Positions 35,095 to 44,288 of a DNA stretch of 64,000 bases are shown in pieces. Numbering within the stretch: position 1 is the stretch's first letter; each line of letters opens with the position of its first letter. The position numbers and the translations under genes were made by a program. This DNA is from Chitinophagaceae bacterium (GTDB taxonomy: Bacteria; Bacteroidota; Bacteroidia; Chitinophagales; Chitinophagaceae), in assembly GCA_019745155.1 (NCBI GenBank), contig JAIETM010000006.1, positions 36,903 through 100,902 of the forward strand, given 5' to 3'. A model generated the notes under the pieces. That model was not told the origin of the DNA and made no database searches. It worked only from the letters and a program-made list of their open reading frames with translations.

Positions 35095-35712
35095 TCATTG
35101 TTGCTGCCACTGCAGAGTGATATATTCCTGATGCGGGATCATAAAAGTGATCAGTGCATCTAGTTCAATACCTGCTCTGTTACACGCATCAGCCACGTCT
35201 TCGCGGGAGACACCTGCTGCAAATGTTTTATCCTTCAGTCTTTTCTTTACCCCTTTTACATCCATACCTGCATATCCCCCTGGACGCATGAGTGAATAAG
35301 CATGTAAAAAGCCAGATAATTCATCGAAGGCATAGAGCATTTTGTCTAAATCTGTAACTGGCTCAACACCAAAATGGGTTGGGCCATGACTGGCAATCGC
35401 ATGTATCACTTCAGGATCTATCTGACGGTTTTCCAGTTCTTCGATGATTTTGCTGCAGTGGAGATCGGGCCACTGATCCCAATCGGCATCATGTAGTAAA
35501 CCTGCTATTTCCCATTTCCACTGAAGGGTTTCATCTGCATTCAACTTTTCCTTTGCCCATGCACGTAGTAAATAACCTACCTGACGCATGTGCAATTGCA
35601 ATCTTTGGTTAGGCACCCAACTAATCAATAATGTTTCAGCCTCTTCACGAGAAAGCAGCTTACCAATGTTTATTGGATTACCAAAGGTTTGTCTGTTCAA
35701 TAGCATTGACAT
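35095..35712 (-). CDS. HD-domain phosphohydrolase-like protein
   Basis: The 205-residue protein carries an HD fold: H in LQLHMRQVGYLL, the HD pair in WEIAGLLHDADWDQWPD and H in AIASHGPTHFG, then D in YAFDELSGFLHA. HD proteins hydrolyse phosphate esters or nucleotides; this small family is often called hydrolase or tRNA-associated, with no proven substrate. Monocistronic, divergent from the acyl-CoA dehydrogenase. Confidence 0.85.
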   Translation of the reverse strand: MSMLLNRQTFGNPINIGKLLSREEAETLLISWVPNQRLQLHMRQVGYLLRAWAKEKLNADETLQWKWEIAGLLHDADWDQWPDLHCSKIIEELENRQIDPEVIHAIASHGPTHFGVEPVTDLDKMLYAFDELSGFLHAYSLMRPGGYAGMDVKGVKKRLKDKTFAAGVSREDVADACNRAGIELDALITFMIPHQEYITLQWQQQ

Positions 35713-35836
35713 AAAGCATTGGTTATGTTATAGATAAGTATTGTATAAGCAATATCCACCTTTTCCCTAAAAAATCAGCAGGATATTCGCAACCTAACAC
35801 TTGTTAGCTTATTTTTGCGCACTGAAAATAAAGCAT

Positions 35837-36991
35837 ATGCATTTCCAATTGACTGAAGAACAACTGATGATCCAAAAAGCTGCGCGTGATTTTGCACAGC
35901 AAGAATGTTTGCCTGGCGTTATTGAGCGCGATGAGAAACAAATCTTCCCAAAAGAACAGGTAATGAAACTGGCTGACTTGGGTTTTATGGGTATGATGGT
36001 GGATCCCAAATATGGTGGTAGCGGTTTGGATACCATGAGTTATGTGCTGGCCATGGAAGAAATCTCTAAAGTAGATGCTAGTACTAGCGTTTGTATGAGT
36101 GTTAACAACAGCCTTGTAAGCTGGGGTCTGGAAGCATATGGTTCTGAAGAACAAAAACAACAATATTTAACGCCGATTGCGCAGGGCAAGAAAGATGGCG
36201 AATTGTATATCGGGGCTTTTTTATTAAGCGAACCAGAAGCGGGTAGCGATGCTACTTCTCAACGTACGACTGCCGAAGACAAGGGTGATTATTATTTATT
36301 GAATGGTACCAAGAACTGGATTACCAATGGTTCTTCTGCTTCTGTATATCTAGTAATGGCGCAGACTGATCCTGCGAAGGGTAGTAAGGGTATCAACTGT
36401 TTGATTGTGGAGAAGAACTGGCCTGGCGTTACCGTTGCGGCCAAAGAAAATAAAATGGGTATCCGAGGTAGCGATACACATACCATCATGTTTACAGATG
36501 TGAAAGTGCCCAAAGCAAACCGTATTGGTGAAGATGGTTTTGGTTTCAAGTTTGCGATGAAGACACTAGCAGGTGGCCGTATTGGTATTGCTGCACAGGC
36601 ATTAGGTATCGCGAGTGGTGCTTATGAACTAGCATTGGCTTACAGCAAGCAGCGTAAGGCTTTTGGTAAAGAAATCATGCATCACCAAGCGATTGCTTTT
36701 AAACTGGCAGATATGGCTACACGCATTGAATGTGCACGTCTGCTTTGCCTGAAAGCTGCATGGGAAAAGGACAATGGTATCGATTATACTTTAAGCTCTT
36801 CTATGGCCAAAGTATTTGCTTCAGAAACAGCGATGTGGGTTGCTACGGAAGCCGTACAGATTCACGGTGGCTATGGCTTCGTGAAGGAGTACCATGTTGA
36901 GCGCCTGATGCGTGATGCTAAGATTACCCAGATTTACGAGGGTACTTCTGAAGTGCAGCGTATCGTTATTTCAAGAAGTATTTTACAATAA
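35837..36991 (+). CDS. acyl-CoA dehydrogenase
   Basis: FAD enzyme that oxidises acyl-CoA to trans-2-enoyl-CoA. The 384-residue chain starts MHFQLTEEQLMIQKAARDFA. It has the FAD/substrate motifs IGAFLLSEPEAGSDA and KNWITNGSSA, and the C-terminal IHGGYGFVKEYHVERLMRDAKITQIYEGTSEVQRIVI. The catalytic Glu is probably the E of IYEGTSE, as in short- and medium-chain enzymes. A -7 box TATTTTTG at 35810-35817 lies 20 bases upstream. The upstream 12 codons of the longer frame overlap that promoter. Confidence 0.95.
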   Translation: MHFQLTEEQLMIQKAARDFAQQECLPGVIERDEKQIFPKEQVMKLADLGFMGMMVDPKYGGSGLDTMSYVLAMEEISKVDASTSVCMSVNNSLVSWGLEAYGSEEQKQQYLTPIAQGKKDGELYIGAFLLSEPEAGSDATSQRTTAEDKGDYYLLNGTKNWITNGSSASVYLVMAQTDPAKGSKGINCLIVEKNWPGVTVAAKENKMGIRGSDTHTIMFTDVKVPKANRIGEDGFGFKFAMKTLAGGRIGIAAQALGIASGAYELALAYSKQRKAFGKEIMHHQAIAFKLADMATRIECARLLCLKAAWEKDNGIDYTLSSSMAKVFASETAMWVATEAVQIHGGYGFVKEYHVERLMRDAKITQIYEGTSEVQRIVISRSILQ

Positions 36992-37017
36992 GTTTATCCA
37001 TAACTGCAAATGAGCCT

Positions 37018-37043
37018 AATGCCCCTGTTGAGGGGCATTTTGG
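37018..37043 (+). terminator. terminator after the acyl-CoA dehydrogenase gene
   Basis: TGCCCCT-GTTG-AGGGGCA stem followed by TTTTGGTTTT. Confidence 0.85.
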
Positions 37044-37086
37044 TTTTCTGTAACTCTATCCGACATTTGCACAACATATAGTAAGC

Positions 37087-37752
37087 ATGGCAGCAGATAT
37101 AGTAGCATATCAATCGATTCAAACATATACAGTAGCAAAGCATGTTTTATTGGTGGCTGTGAGTAAAACCAAGCCTAATAGTGATATTGAAGCTTTGTAC
37201 GCAGCAGGGCATCGTGATTTTGGGGAGAATTATGTGCAGGAGCTGGTAGATAAGCAGGCCAGCTTACCTGAAGATATTCGCTGGCATTTCATTGGGCACT
37301 TACAAAGCAATAAAGTCAAATACATCGCAGCATTTGTTCACCTGATACATGGTATTGATAGTCTCAAGTTGTTGCAGGAGGTAAATAAACAGGCAATTAA
37401 AGCCAATAGGGTGATTGATTGTTTACTACAAATGCATATCGCTCAAGAAGAAACCAAATTTGGTTTGGATGAGGGAGAACTCAACAGCATTTTAGATCAG
37501 TTACATGCATTTCCACATGTGCGTGTTCGCGGTCTAATGGGGATGGCATCATTCACTGAAAATCAAGAACAGGTAAAAATGGAGTTTGCACAGTTGAAAC
37601 AACATTTCGATAGTGCAAAAGATAGATTGGCATCACCTGAGTTTGATACTTTGAGTATGGGTATGAGTGGCGATTACCAGTTAGCAATAGAACAGGGTAG
37701 TACCCTTGTACGTATTGGCAGTCTTTTATTTGGTGCGCGACAGTATCAATAG
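37087..37752 (+). CDS. YggS/PLPBP family pyridoxal-phosphate homeostasis protein
   Basis: The 221-residue alanine-racemase-like barrel has the PLP lysine in VAVSKTKPN, the family motif FGENYVQELVDK, WHFIGHLQSNKVKYI, and the phosphate-binding end SMGMSGDYQLAIEQGSTLVRIGSLLFG. Such proteins buffer PLP and affect amino-acid pools rather than catalyse a known reaction. The 3' end overlaps the convergent MBL-fold gene by 7 bp. Confidence 0.95.
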   Translation: MAADIVAYQSIQTYTVAKHVLLVAVSKTKPNSDIEALYAAGHRDFGENYVQELVDKQASLPEDIRWHFIGHLQSNKVKYIAAFVHLIHGIDSLKLLQEVNKQAIKANRVIDCLLQMHIAQEETKFGLDEGELNSILDQLHAFPHVRVRGLMGMASFTENQEQVKMEFAQLKQHFDSAKDRLASPEFDTLSMGMSGDYQLAIEQGSTLVRIGSLLFGARQYQ

Positions 37753-38711
37753 GCTTTTGCTTGTTCTGCTAACAGAAATCCTTGTTTCCTTACCTGATCT
37801 TTTACCGTTTTATCCCACAAGAGCGGATTGGTATGATTGAAGTGAATGAAACATACTTTTGACGCTATTGCCGCAGGTATCATTTGCATCGTTTCTGTAA
37901 CAAATGGATGCGGCACTTCTTGAATATTTCGATAGGAGAGCTCATCTGCTGAATAAAATGTTGCATCAAGAAAAGATAGATCATGCTGTTTGACTAAATC
38001 CTGTATGGGTTTGGTCATCTTATCCCATTTATCTGTGTCAGGAATAAATAGGTAGCGCTTGTCTTTCTTGATCATAGAGAAGCCGGCTGTTTCAGAAAAC
38101 TCATCTCTGTGCGGTACTGTCATTGCTCGAAACTGCCATTGATCAGATAACTTAATCAGCTGATTCGTATCTATGGATACCAGTGTGATATTATTCAACT
38201 GCACTAATTGCGACCAAGGCCCATTGTTCTCCAGAAATTTTGCCATTTTGGGTAGTACATACACTTCTACGCCTTTTGAACTCAACGCTTCTCTGCCTAA
38301 TTGCATGAGTCCGGTATAATGCCCCATGTGCGCATGGGTGAGTAAAATACCCTTGGGCAGAAAAGGGTATTTACCTTTCGTTTGTTCCTGAAATAAATGT
38401 AACTGTGCTTTGATATCTGGTGTTGCTTCAACCAGCCACCATTGCTTTTCGATTGGATCAACAAGGGCTAAAGACACCACATAGCGCTGTTGCGTAGTTT
38501 GCTTCCATGCTGCGGTACAGCAAGTTCTATTACAGCCAATATGTGGATAGCCGCCATCTTGTGCAGTGCCTAATACCATGATAAAAGGACTGTGCTGTGC
38601 AAACAATTTTTCTTGCACAAAAAGCGTACAACACAAGATCAGTAAGCGGATACAAAAATCCCGCTCCAAAGAGCGGGATAAACCTTGTTTATTTCTTTTT
38701 TGCATAATCAA
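37746..38711 (-). CDS. exported MBL-fold hydrolase, PqqB-like
   Basis: The 321-residue protein begins with a basic N-terminus and a hydrophobic signal (LLILCCTLFVQEKLFAQ). It has PqqB-like features: MVLGTAQDGGYPHIGCNRTCCTAAW, the metal site LLTHAHMGHYTGLMQLG (HxHxxH with His-Ala-His-Met-Gly-His), and later FIPDTDKW and FIHFNHTNPLL. No other PQQ synthesis gene is nearby and the protein appears exported, so a role in PQQ formation is doubtful. The start overlaps the M20 peptidase gene by 23 bp. Confidence 0.85.
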   Translation of the reverse strand: MIMQKRNKQGLSRSLERDFCIRLLILCCTLFVQEKLFAQHSPFIMVLGTAQDGGYPHIGCNRTCCTAAWKQTTQQRYVVSLALVDPIEKQWWLVEATPDIKAQLHLFQEQTKGKYPFLPKGILLTHAHMGHYTGLMQLGREALSSKGVEVYVLPKMAKFLENNGPWSQLVQLNNITLVSIDTNQLIKLSDQWQFRAMTVPHRDEFSETAGFSMIKKDKRYLFIPDTDKWDKMTKPIQDLVKQHDLSFLDATFYSADELSYRNIQEVPHPFVTETMQMIPAAIASKVCFIHFNHTNPLLWDKTVKDQVRKQGFLLAEQAKAY

Positions 38712-39981
38712 ATACCAATTGGCAAAATGCTTTTACACCAACATCCAGCATACTATCATCAATATAGAAATCTGGAGTATGGTGTGGTGCTGCTTTCTTC
38801 TCATCTACACCCTTAGGCATACCACCTAAGAAGAAAAAGATAGAAGGCACTTTTGCCGCAAAGAAGGAGAAATCTTCTGCGCCAGTTGTCCACTCTGTTT
38901 CAAATACATGTCCCTTGCCTGCAGCTGCCTCCAAAGAAGGAATCATTCTGCTCATCAATTGAGGATCGTTAAATGTGACCAGTGTCTTGGTATCAATACT
39001 TACTTCAGCACTAGCACCGGAAGCTTCTGCGATCTTGGTAGCCACTTGACGAATTTTTTCATGTACATCTTTCTGCATGGCATTGTCTAGTGTACGAATG
39101 GTGCCTGCCATCGTCAATTCTTCGGGAATGATGTTTTCACGAATGCCGCTGTTGATGCGACCAACAGAAATTACCACAGGTGCTTTAGTCAGATTACTCA
39201 TACGGCTGACAATTGTTTGCAAGCCTTCAATTATTTGTGCACTTACAACAATTGGATCAATACCACCCCAAGGTTGAGAGCCATGTGTTTGCTTACCCTT
39301 TACTTTAATTTGAAACCAATCGCTGCTGGCCATAGTGGCACCGGGCTTGTATTTGATTTTACCAATTTCAGTTTGTGCATTAATGTGCAAGCCAAACATT
39401 GCTTCCACTTTAGGATTGTCTAAGACACCTTCTTTAATCATCAATGGCGCGCCGCCTTCTTCGCCGGCAGGAGGGCCTTCTTCAGCTGGTTGAAATACAA
39501 AGACAACCGTGCCAGGCAACTCTTTCTGCAGTTTACTCAATACTTCAGCAGTACCCAGCAAAATTGATACGTGAGAATCATGCCCGCAAGCATGCATTAC
39601 GCCGGTTTTCTGTCCGTTAAACTCAGTAACTACTTTAGACGCGAAGGGAATATTTACGCGCTCAGTTACTGGCAGTGCATCAATATCTGCACGCAAAGCC
39701 ACAACAGGCCCCGGCTTGCCGCCTTTCAAAACACCTACCACACCTGTTTTAGCCACGCCTGCTTTTACTTCAATGTTGCCAAAGCTGCGCAGTTTGTCAG
39801 CAATAAACTGACCTGTCTTTACTTCTCTGTTAGATAACTCAGGGTTTTCATGAATATACCTGCGCCATTCTACTACACGCGGTGTTACAGATTTAACCAG
39901 TGTTTCATAATTAGCAGGCATTTGCGCTTGTGCTGCTGCACTTACGCAAAGACTAGCTGCAATTGCCATCCATTTTCTCAT
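38689..39981 (-). CDS. exported M20-family amidohydrolase/peptidase
   Basis: The 430-residue protein has a signal peptide (MRKWMAIAASLCVSAAAQAQ) and M20D amidohydrolase motifs: RYIHENPELSNREVKT, ALRADIDALPV, MHACGHDSHVSILLGTA with metal-binding CGHD, FQPAEEGPPAGEEGGAPLMI and a lid domain with GSQPWGGIDPI. The end TGAEDFSFFAAKVPSIFFFLGG is conserved. The family cleaves N-acyl amino acids or peptides. It is co-transcribed with the MBL-fold gene downstream. Confidence 0.94.
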   Translation of the reverse strand: MRKWMAIAASLCVSAAAQAQMPANYETLVKSVTPRVVEWRRYIHENPELSNREVKTGQFIADKLRSFGNIEVKAGVAKTGVVGVLKGGKPGPVVALRADIDALPVTERVNIPFASKVVTEFNGQKTGVMHACGHDSHVSILLGTAEVLSKLQKELPGTVVFVFQPAEEGPPAGEEGGAPLMIKEGVLDNPKVEAMFGLHINAQTEIGKIKYKPGATMASSDWFQIKVKGKQTHGSQPWGGIDPIVVSAQIIEGLQTIVSRMSNLTKAPVVISVGRINSGIRENIIPEELTMAGTIRTLDNAMQKDVHEKIRQVATKIAEASGASAEVSIDTKTLVTFNDPQLMSRMIPSLEAAAGKGHVFETEWTTGAEDFSFFAAKVPSIFFFLGGMPKGVDEKKAAPHHTPDFYIDDSMLDVGVKAFCQLVFDYAKKK

Positions 39982-40001
39982 GTGTATGGGTTTTGTTGGG
40001 T

Positions 40002-41513
40002 TTATTGCTTAATAAAAGTATAGGCATCATATTCTACAAAATCATTTGCGCGAATATCAACACTCATGACTTTCTGTTCTTTAATCACAAACTTAATCGT
40101 GAAAATACCATATTCAATATTGTTATAGCGTAAGAGCCATTCATCTTTATCCAGATAATCCAATGTAGCAGTTAAATCAGGATGTGTTTTAAAGCGAATG
40201 AATAGTTGATTGTTCTGTTTGCTGATATCAATCTGTCCATACAACTCATGTTGGTAAGTACCAGTATATGCTTCCAAAGGCAGGGCGGGAGTGCCCTTTC
40301 CTAATCTGGCTTTCCAACCATTGATTTCATTGACCTGATCGGCCATTGCACGATTAAATCCAGATAGTTGTTGCGCACTTCTATTTACGTACGGAACACC
40401 TAAATACGCATCTAAAATTTGATAGCGCAAGAGTTCAAAGAAATTCTGATTGTCGTTATTGGTTAAGATAGCGATACCCAATTTCTCTTCCGGCACAAAG
40501 CAAACATTACTTACCATACCAGCGGCACCACCGGTATGCCAGAAGATTTGACGGCCATTGTAGTCAGCCACATTCAAGCCCAAACCATAACCACGGAAAT
40601 GCATTGGAAATACGGAAGATTTCCTACTGGATGTGATGATACCGACATCTCTTGTTTTTTGAATACTGGCCCAAGGCAGGATTCTTTTACCATTGATACG
40701 ACCGCTATCCAATTGTACCTGTAACCATTTAGCTAGATCGCTGACAGAACTAACGATACTAGCCGCTGGCCCTAGATTGTCCCAACGATCATAAGGAACT
40801 GGTTGCAATGTATTGGTGAATGAAGTAGTATATGGTGTAGCAATATTTTTTTGTCTTTGCTCAATGCCATTCGAACTGATAAATGTATTGGTCATACCGG
40901 CTGGCATTGTAATACTGTCACGCACAAAATCAAACCATGATTGGCCAGTTACTGATTGCACCACAGAGCCTGCGGTGAGATAACAACTATTACAATATCC
41001 ATAATCCTGCCTGAACACTTGTGATGGTTTGAGATAGCGCATGCGTTGCATGATTTCTCCGCTACTCAGGTTGGTATTCCAGAAAGTAAAATCACCTTGA
41101 AATGTTTTGGTGCCAATTCTGTGTAGCAACATATCGCGAATACTCACCAGCTTGGTGGCTGTTGCATCATACAATTGATAATCGGGAAAATATTTTGTGA
41201 TAGGATCGTTGAGTGATAAACGTTTAAGGGTTTCCAGGTGCGCCAATGCAGTACCTGTGAATAGTTTACTATTGCTGGCAATAAAGAACAAGGTTTGTGG
41301 ATCAACCGCATCTTGCTTATTGATGTCTTTCACACCATAGCCCTTCAACACAACAGTCTTGCCATCTTTTACAATTACAATGGCTAAGCCGGGTACCTGC
41401 CAGTCGGACAAACCCTTTTGAATATACTTATCCAGACTGTCTTTGATGAAGGTAGGTTGTGCCATCGTTAGATGGCTAATTAGTAGTGATAGTGCTACAA
41501 TAATGTGACGCAT
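40002..41513 (-). CDS. exported serine hydrolase, class C beta-lactamase/PBP fold
   Basis: The 503-residue protein has a signal peptide (MRHIIVALSLLISHLTMAQ) and a beta-lactamase-type domain with SxxK in ASNSKLFTGTALAHL. The Tyr motif is in YGYCNSCYLTAG and the KTG-equivalent is HTGG in IFWHTGGAAGM. A C-terminal DUF3471-like beta domain starts at about residue 400. Related enzymes act as esterases or D-aminopeptidases more often than as lactamases. It lies 20 bp upstream of the M20 peptidase on the same strand, so an operon of three hydrolases is likely. Confidence 0.9.
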   Translation of the reverse strand: MRHIIVALSLLISHLTMAQPTFIKDSLDKYIQKGLSDWQVPGLAIVIVKDGKTVVLKGYGVKDINKQDAVDPQTLFFIASNSKLFTGTALAHLETLKRLSLNDPITKYFPDYQLYDATATKLVSIRDMLLHRIGTKTFQGDFTFWNTNLSSGEIMQRMRYLKPSQVFRQDYGYCNSCYLTAGSVVQSVTGQSWFDFVRDSITMPAGMTNTFISSNGIEQRQKNIATPYTTSFTNTLQPVPYDRWDNLGPAASIVSSVSDLAKWLQVQLDSGRINGKRILPWASIQKTRDVGIITSSRKSSVFPMHFRGYGLGLNVADYNGRQIFWHTGGAAGMVSNVCFVPEEKLGIAILTNNDNQNFFELLRYQILDAYLGVPYVNRSAQQLSGFNRAMADQVNEINGWKARLGKGTPALPLEAYTGTYQHELYGQIDISKQNNQLFIRFKTHPDLTATLDYLDKDEWLLRYNNIEYGIFTIKFVIKEQKVMSVDIRANDFVEYDAYTFIKQ

Positions 41514-41610
41514 AGCAAAAATTGAATGCTCAATTTAACTATTTCACGAGGGATAAAAAAGAAAGGGATACAGAACTGTACCCCTTAACTCCATCATATG
41601 GGTTAATTTC

Positions 41611-43179
41611 TTATCTGTATTCGCCAAATTCCTTGCGGAGTGTATCTGAAATCTCTCCAAGGGTGCAGAAATTTTCAACAGCTTCTATCACAACAGGCAT
41701 CAGGTTAGTGCCGTCCTTAGCCGCTTTGCTGATGGCATCCAGACAGCTTTGTGCTTTTGACGCATCACGCCTGGCGCGTAGGGCTTCCAGCTTATCGGCT
41801 TGCACTTTGCGGATGCTGTCATCAATCTTGAGGAGAGGGGTGTCGTTATGTTCTTCAACCTGAAACTTATTAACGCCCACAATAACCTTTTCCTTATTCT
41901 CAATCTGTCTTTGATAGTCATAGGCACTTCTGGCTATTTCATCCTGTATAAAACCTTGCTCAATAGCCGTTACACTGCCGCCCATGGCATCAATCTTGGC
42001 AATCAATTCCCATGCTTTAGCTTCTACTTCGTCAGTCAGACTCTCTACAAAATAACTACCTGCCAAAGGATCTACTGTATCCACCACACCACTTTCATAA
42101 GCAACAATTTGTTGTGTACGCAATGCAATGCGTGCCGCAGCTTCTGTAGGCAGACTCAAAGCTTCATCATAACCATTGGTATGCAGGCTTTGTGTACCAC
42201 CCATAACAGCCGCCATGGTTTGAATGGTTACGCGAGCAATATTATTCAATGGCTGTTGCGCCGTTAGGGTAGAGCCACCTGTTTGGGTATGGAAACGAAG
42301 CATCATAGCTTTAGGATCGGTAGCACCTAAGTCTTTCATCATCTTTGCCCACATTCTCCTAGCAGCGCGAAACTTGGCAACTTCTTCGAAGAAATTGTTA
42401 TGCCCGTTAAAGAAGAAAGAGAGACGCTTGCCAAATACGTTGATATCAAGTCCTTTAGCAATAGCCGCCTGAACATAGGCTTTACCATTGCTAAGTGTAA
42501 AAGCAATCTCCTGAACAGCTGTACTACCTGCTTCACGGATATGATAACCGGAAATAGAAATGGTATTCCACTTAGGTAATTCCTTGCTACACCATTCAAA
42601 AATATCTGTGATGATGCGCATAGATGGTTTAGGAGGATAGATATAAGTACCTCTTGCTGCATATTCCTTCAGAATATCATTCTGTATGGTACCTGCAATT
42701 TTCTTTAAATCCGCGCCTTGCTTTTTAGCCAGCGCTACATACAATGCGAGAAGAATAAATCCTGTTGCATTAATGGTCATAGAAGTAGAGACTTCTTCCA
42801 GCTTAATGCCTTGGAATAGGATTTCCATGTCTTCAATGCTATCAATAGCAACACCAACTTTACCCACTTCGCCTTCTGCTAAAGCATGATCACTATCATA
42901 ACCAATTTGTGTAGGCAGATCAAACGCAACACTTAAACCCATTACACCCTGACTCAACAAATAGTGATAGCGCTTATTGCTTTCTTCTGCGGTAGAGAAA
43001 CCGGCATACTGGCGCATTGTCCAGAGTTTACCTCGGTACATATCTGGCTGAATACCTCTGGTATACGGAAATTCACCAGGCTGTGCCATGTCTTGTGTAG
43101 CTTGATCAGCAGCTGTGTACACCTGCTTTACTTCAATGCCACTATCGGTGTAGATCTTTTTATCGTTCATATGGGACAA
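41611..43179 (-). CDS. methylmalonyl-CoA mutase large subunit (no B12 domain)
   Basis: This is the substrate-binding barrel of a B12-dependent acyl-CoA mutase, 522 residues, from [23 protein letters not shown] to the end of the barrel and a short tail. In the related mutases, Tyr in RQYAG and Arg in the loop before TYIY mark methylmalonyl-CoA specificity, and Phe and Gln mark isobutyryl-CoA. Here they are Y58 and R176 ([10 protein letters not shown]), favouring methylmalonyl-CoA. The His of SISGYH is present. The cobalamin domain must come from a separate small subunit, not seen in this window. Confidence 0.9.
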   Translation of the reverse strand: MSHMNDKKIYTDSGIEVKQVYTAADQATQDMAQPGEFPYTRGIQPDMYRGKLWTMRQYAGFSTAEESNKRYHYLLSQGVMGLSVAFDLPTQIGYDSDHALAEGEVGKVGVAIDSIEDMEILFQGIKLEEVSTSMTINATGFILLALYVALAKKQGADLKKIAGTIQNDILKEYAARGTYIYPPKPSMRIITDIFEWCSKELPKWNTISISGYHIREAGSTAVQEIAFTLSNGKAYVQAAIAKGLDINVFGKRLSFFFNGHNNFFEEVAKFRAARRMWAKMMKDLGATDPKAMMLRFHTQTGGSTLTAQQPLNNIARVTIQTMAAVMGGTQSLHTNGYDEALSLPTEAAARIALRTQQIVAYESGVVDTVDPLAGSYFVESLTDEVEAKAWELIAKIDAMGGSVTAIEQGFIQDEIARSAYDYQRQIENKEKVIVGVNKFQVEEHNDTPLLKIDDSIRKVQADKLEALRARRDASKAQSCLDAISKAAKDGTNLMPVVIEAVENFCTLGEISDTLRKEFGEYR

Positions 43180-43234
43180 TCTATAGTATAAAGTTACGAA
43201 TGATGTTAAGCTGCTACTATGATATTCCTCAAGC

Positions 43235-43747
43235 TTAGAGGATTTTTCTGGCTTCTATGCTGAGTACTTCACTCACCATTTCATGTAAATTCCCTTTGGG
43301 ATCATTGACAAGATAATTTAAAATGAGTCGGCTCAAATCACTAGAACTTGCTTCTGGAGAAAGGGTAGCAGCCAACTGATTAATGGTGAGTAGATTTTGT
43401 TCTTTTAATTGCTTCATGGCTGTCCATGCATCTGCACTCACATAGATCTGTTGCGTAATGTTATAATCGAACTCCTCTTTAATTGCTTGAATCAACATAA
43501 ATTGAAAATCTCTGGCAGGTATATCAGCCTGATTTAATCTGCCAATCAGCTTAGGTAAAGCAATACGGTCTGCCAACAAGACCAAACGCTCATATGCTTG
43601 TAATTGTAATTGTTGCGAGCCCTCTACCTTCTTATTATTGGCGATGGTTTCCTGTGCCTTAGCCTTTCTTTGCAAATAAATGAGCCATCCTGCGAAACCT
43701 GCTACGATTGATGCGCTAACCAGCGTCAGCACGATTGTAATATCCAT
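43235..43747 (-). CDS. membrane-anchored protein of unknown function
   Basis: The 170-residue protein has one N-terminal membrane helix ([23 protein letters not shown]) and a cytosolic helical domain ([32 protein letters not shown] to [28 protein letters not shown]). I recognise it only as a recurrent Bacteroidota hypothetical type. The ATG at 43747 (MDITIVLTL) is preferred over an upstream start at 43834, which adds a non-conserved-looking stretch over the promoter region of the divergent iron-sulfur gene. Confidence 0.7.
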   Translation of the reverse strand: MDITIVLTLVSASIVAGFAGWLIYLQRKAKAQETIANNKKVEGSQQLQLQAYERLVLLADRIALPKLIGRLNQADIPARDFQFMLIQAIKEEFDYNITQQIYVSADAWTAMKQLKEQNLLTINQLAATLSPEASSSDLSRLILNYLVNDPKGNLHEMVSEVLSIEARKIL

Positions 43748-43856
43748 GTAAGGTATTTTCACAAAAATAAGGCCTTCGTACACCATTTTCCGTGAAACGA
43801 AAGCCAAATCGGTACAAGCAAAAAAGAATACCAATAATTTTGTAGAAATTCAGTGT

Positions 43857-44201
43857 ATGGAAACAATGACTGCTACTCCGGTTCAATTTACAGCAGGCGC
43901 TGTAATAGAGATTAAGCGCTTAATGGCAGAAGATGGATTTGACACTACACAGAAACTACGTGTAGGTGTAAAGGGTGGTGGCTGCAGTGGTCTTAGCTAT
44001 GTATTGGGTTTTGATCACCAGACTGAGGAAGATGAAACCTTTGAATATGAGGGCGTACCCTGCATTATGAATAAAAGCCATCAATTGTATTTGTTTGGTA
44101 TGGAGATCGACTGGCAAGGAGGGCTGAATAGCCGTGGATTCACATTCACTAATCCGAATGCAAGTAAGACCTGCGGTTGCGGAACTTCGTTCAGTGTATA
44201 A
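43857..44201 (+). CDS. A-type iron-sulfur cluster carrier (IscA/HesB family)
   Basis: The 114-residue protein has the three family cysteines: VKGGGCSGLSYVLGF (first) and TCGCGTSFSV (last two), plus FTAGAVIEIKRLM at the start. A-type carriers receive Fe-S clusters from scaffolds and pass them to apo-enzymes. It stands alone, with no isc or suf gene next to it. Confidence 0.94.
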   Translation: METMTATPVQFTAGAVIEIKRLMAEDGFDTTQKLRVGVKGGGCSGLSYVLGFDHQTEEDETFEYEGVPCIMNKSHQLYLFGMEIDWQGGLNSRGFTFTNPNASKTCGCGTSFSV

Positions 44202-44220
44202 TTTTATCTATACCCTATAA

Positions 44221-44253
44221 AAAAAATCCCTGCATAACTGCGGGGATTTTTTA
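44221..44253. terminator. bidirectional terminator, first hairpin
   Basis: AAAAAATCCCTGC-ATAACT-GCGGGGATTTTTT; A and T tracts on both sides let it serve the Fe-S carrier gene and, on the other strand, secDF. Confidence 0.88.
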
Positions 44254-44262
44254 TTGCATGAA

Positions 44263-44283
44263 AAAGCCCCTTTTCAGGGGCTT
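44263..44283. terminator. bidirectional terminator, second hairpin
   Basis: AAAGCCCCT-TTTC-AGGGGCTTT; on the minus strand it ends in TTTTT just after the secDF stop codon. Confidence 0.8.
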
Positions 44284-44288
44284 TAGTT

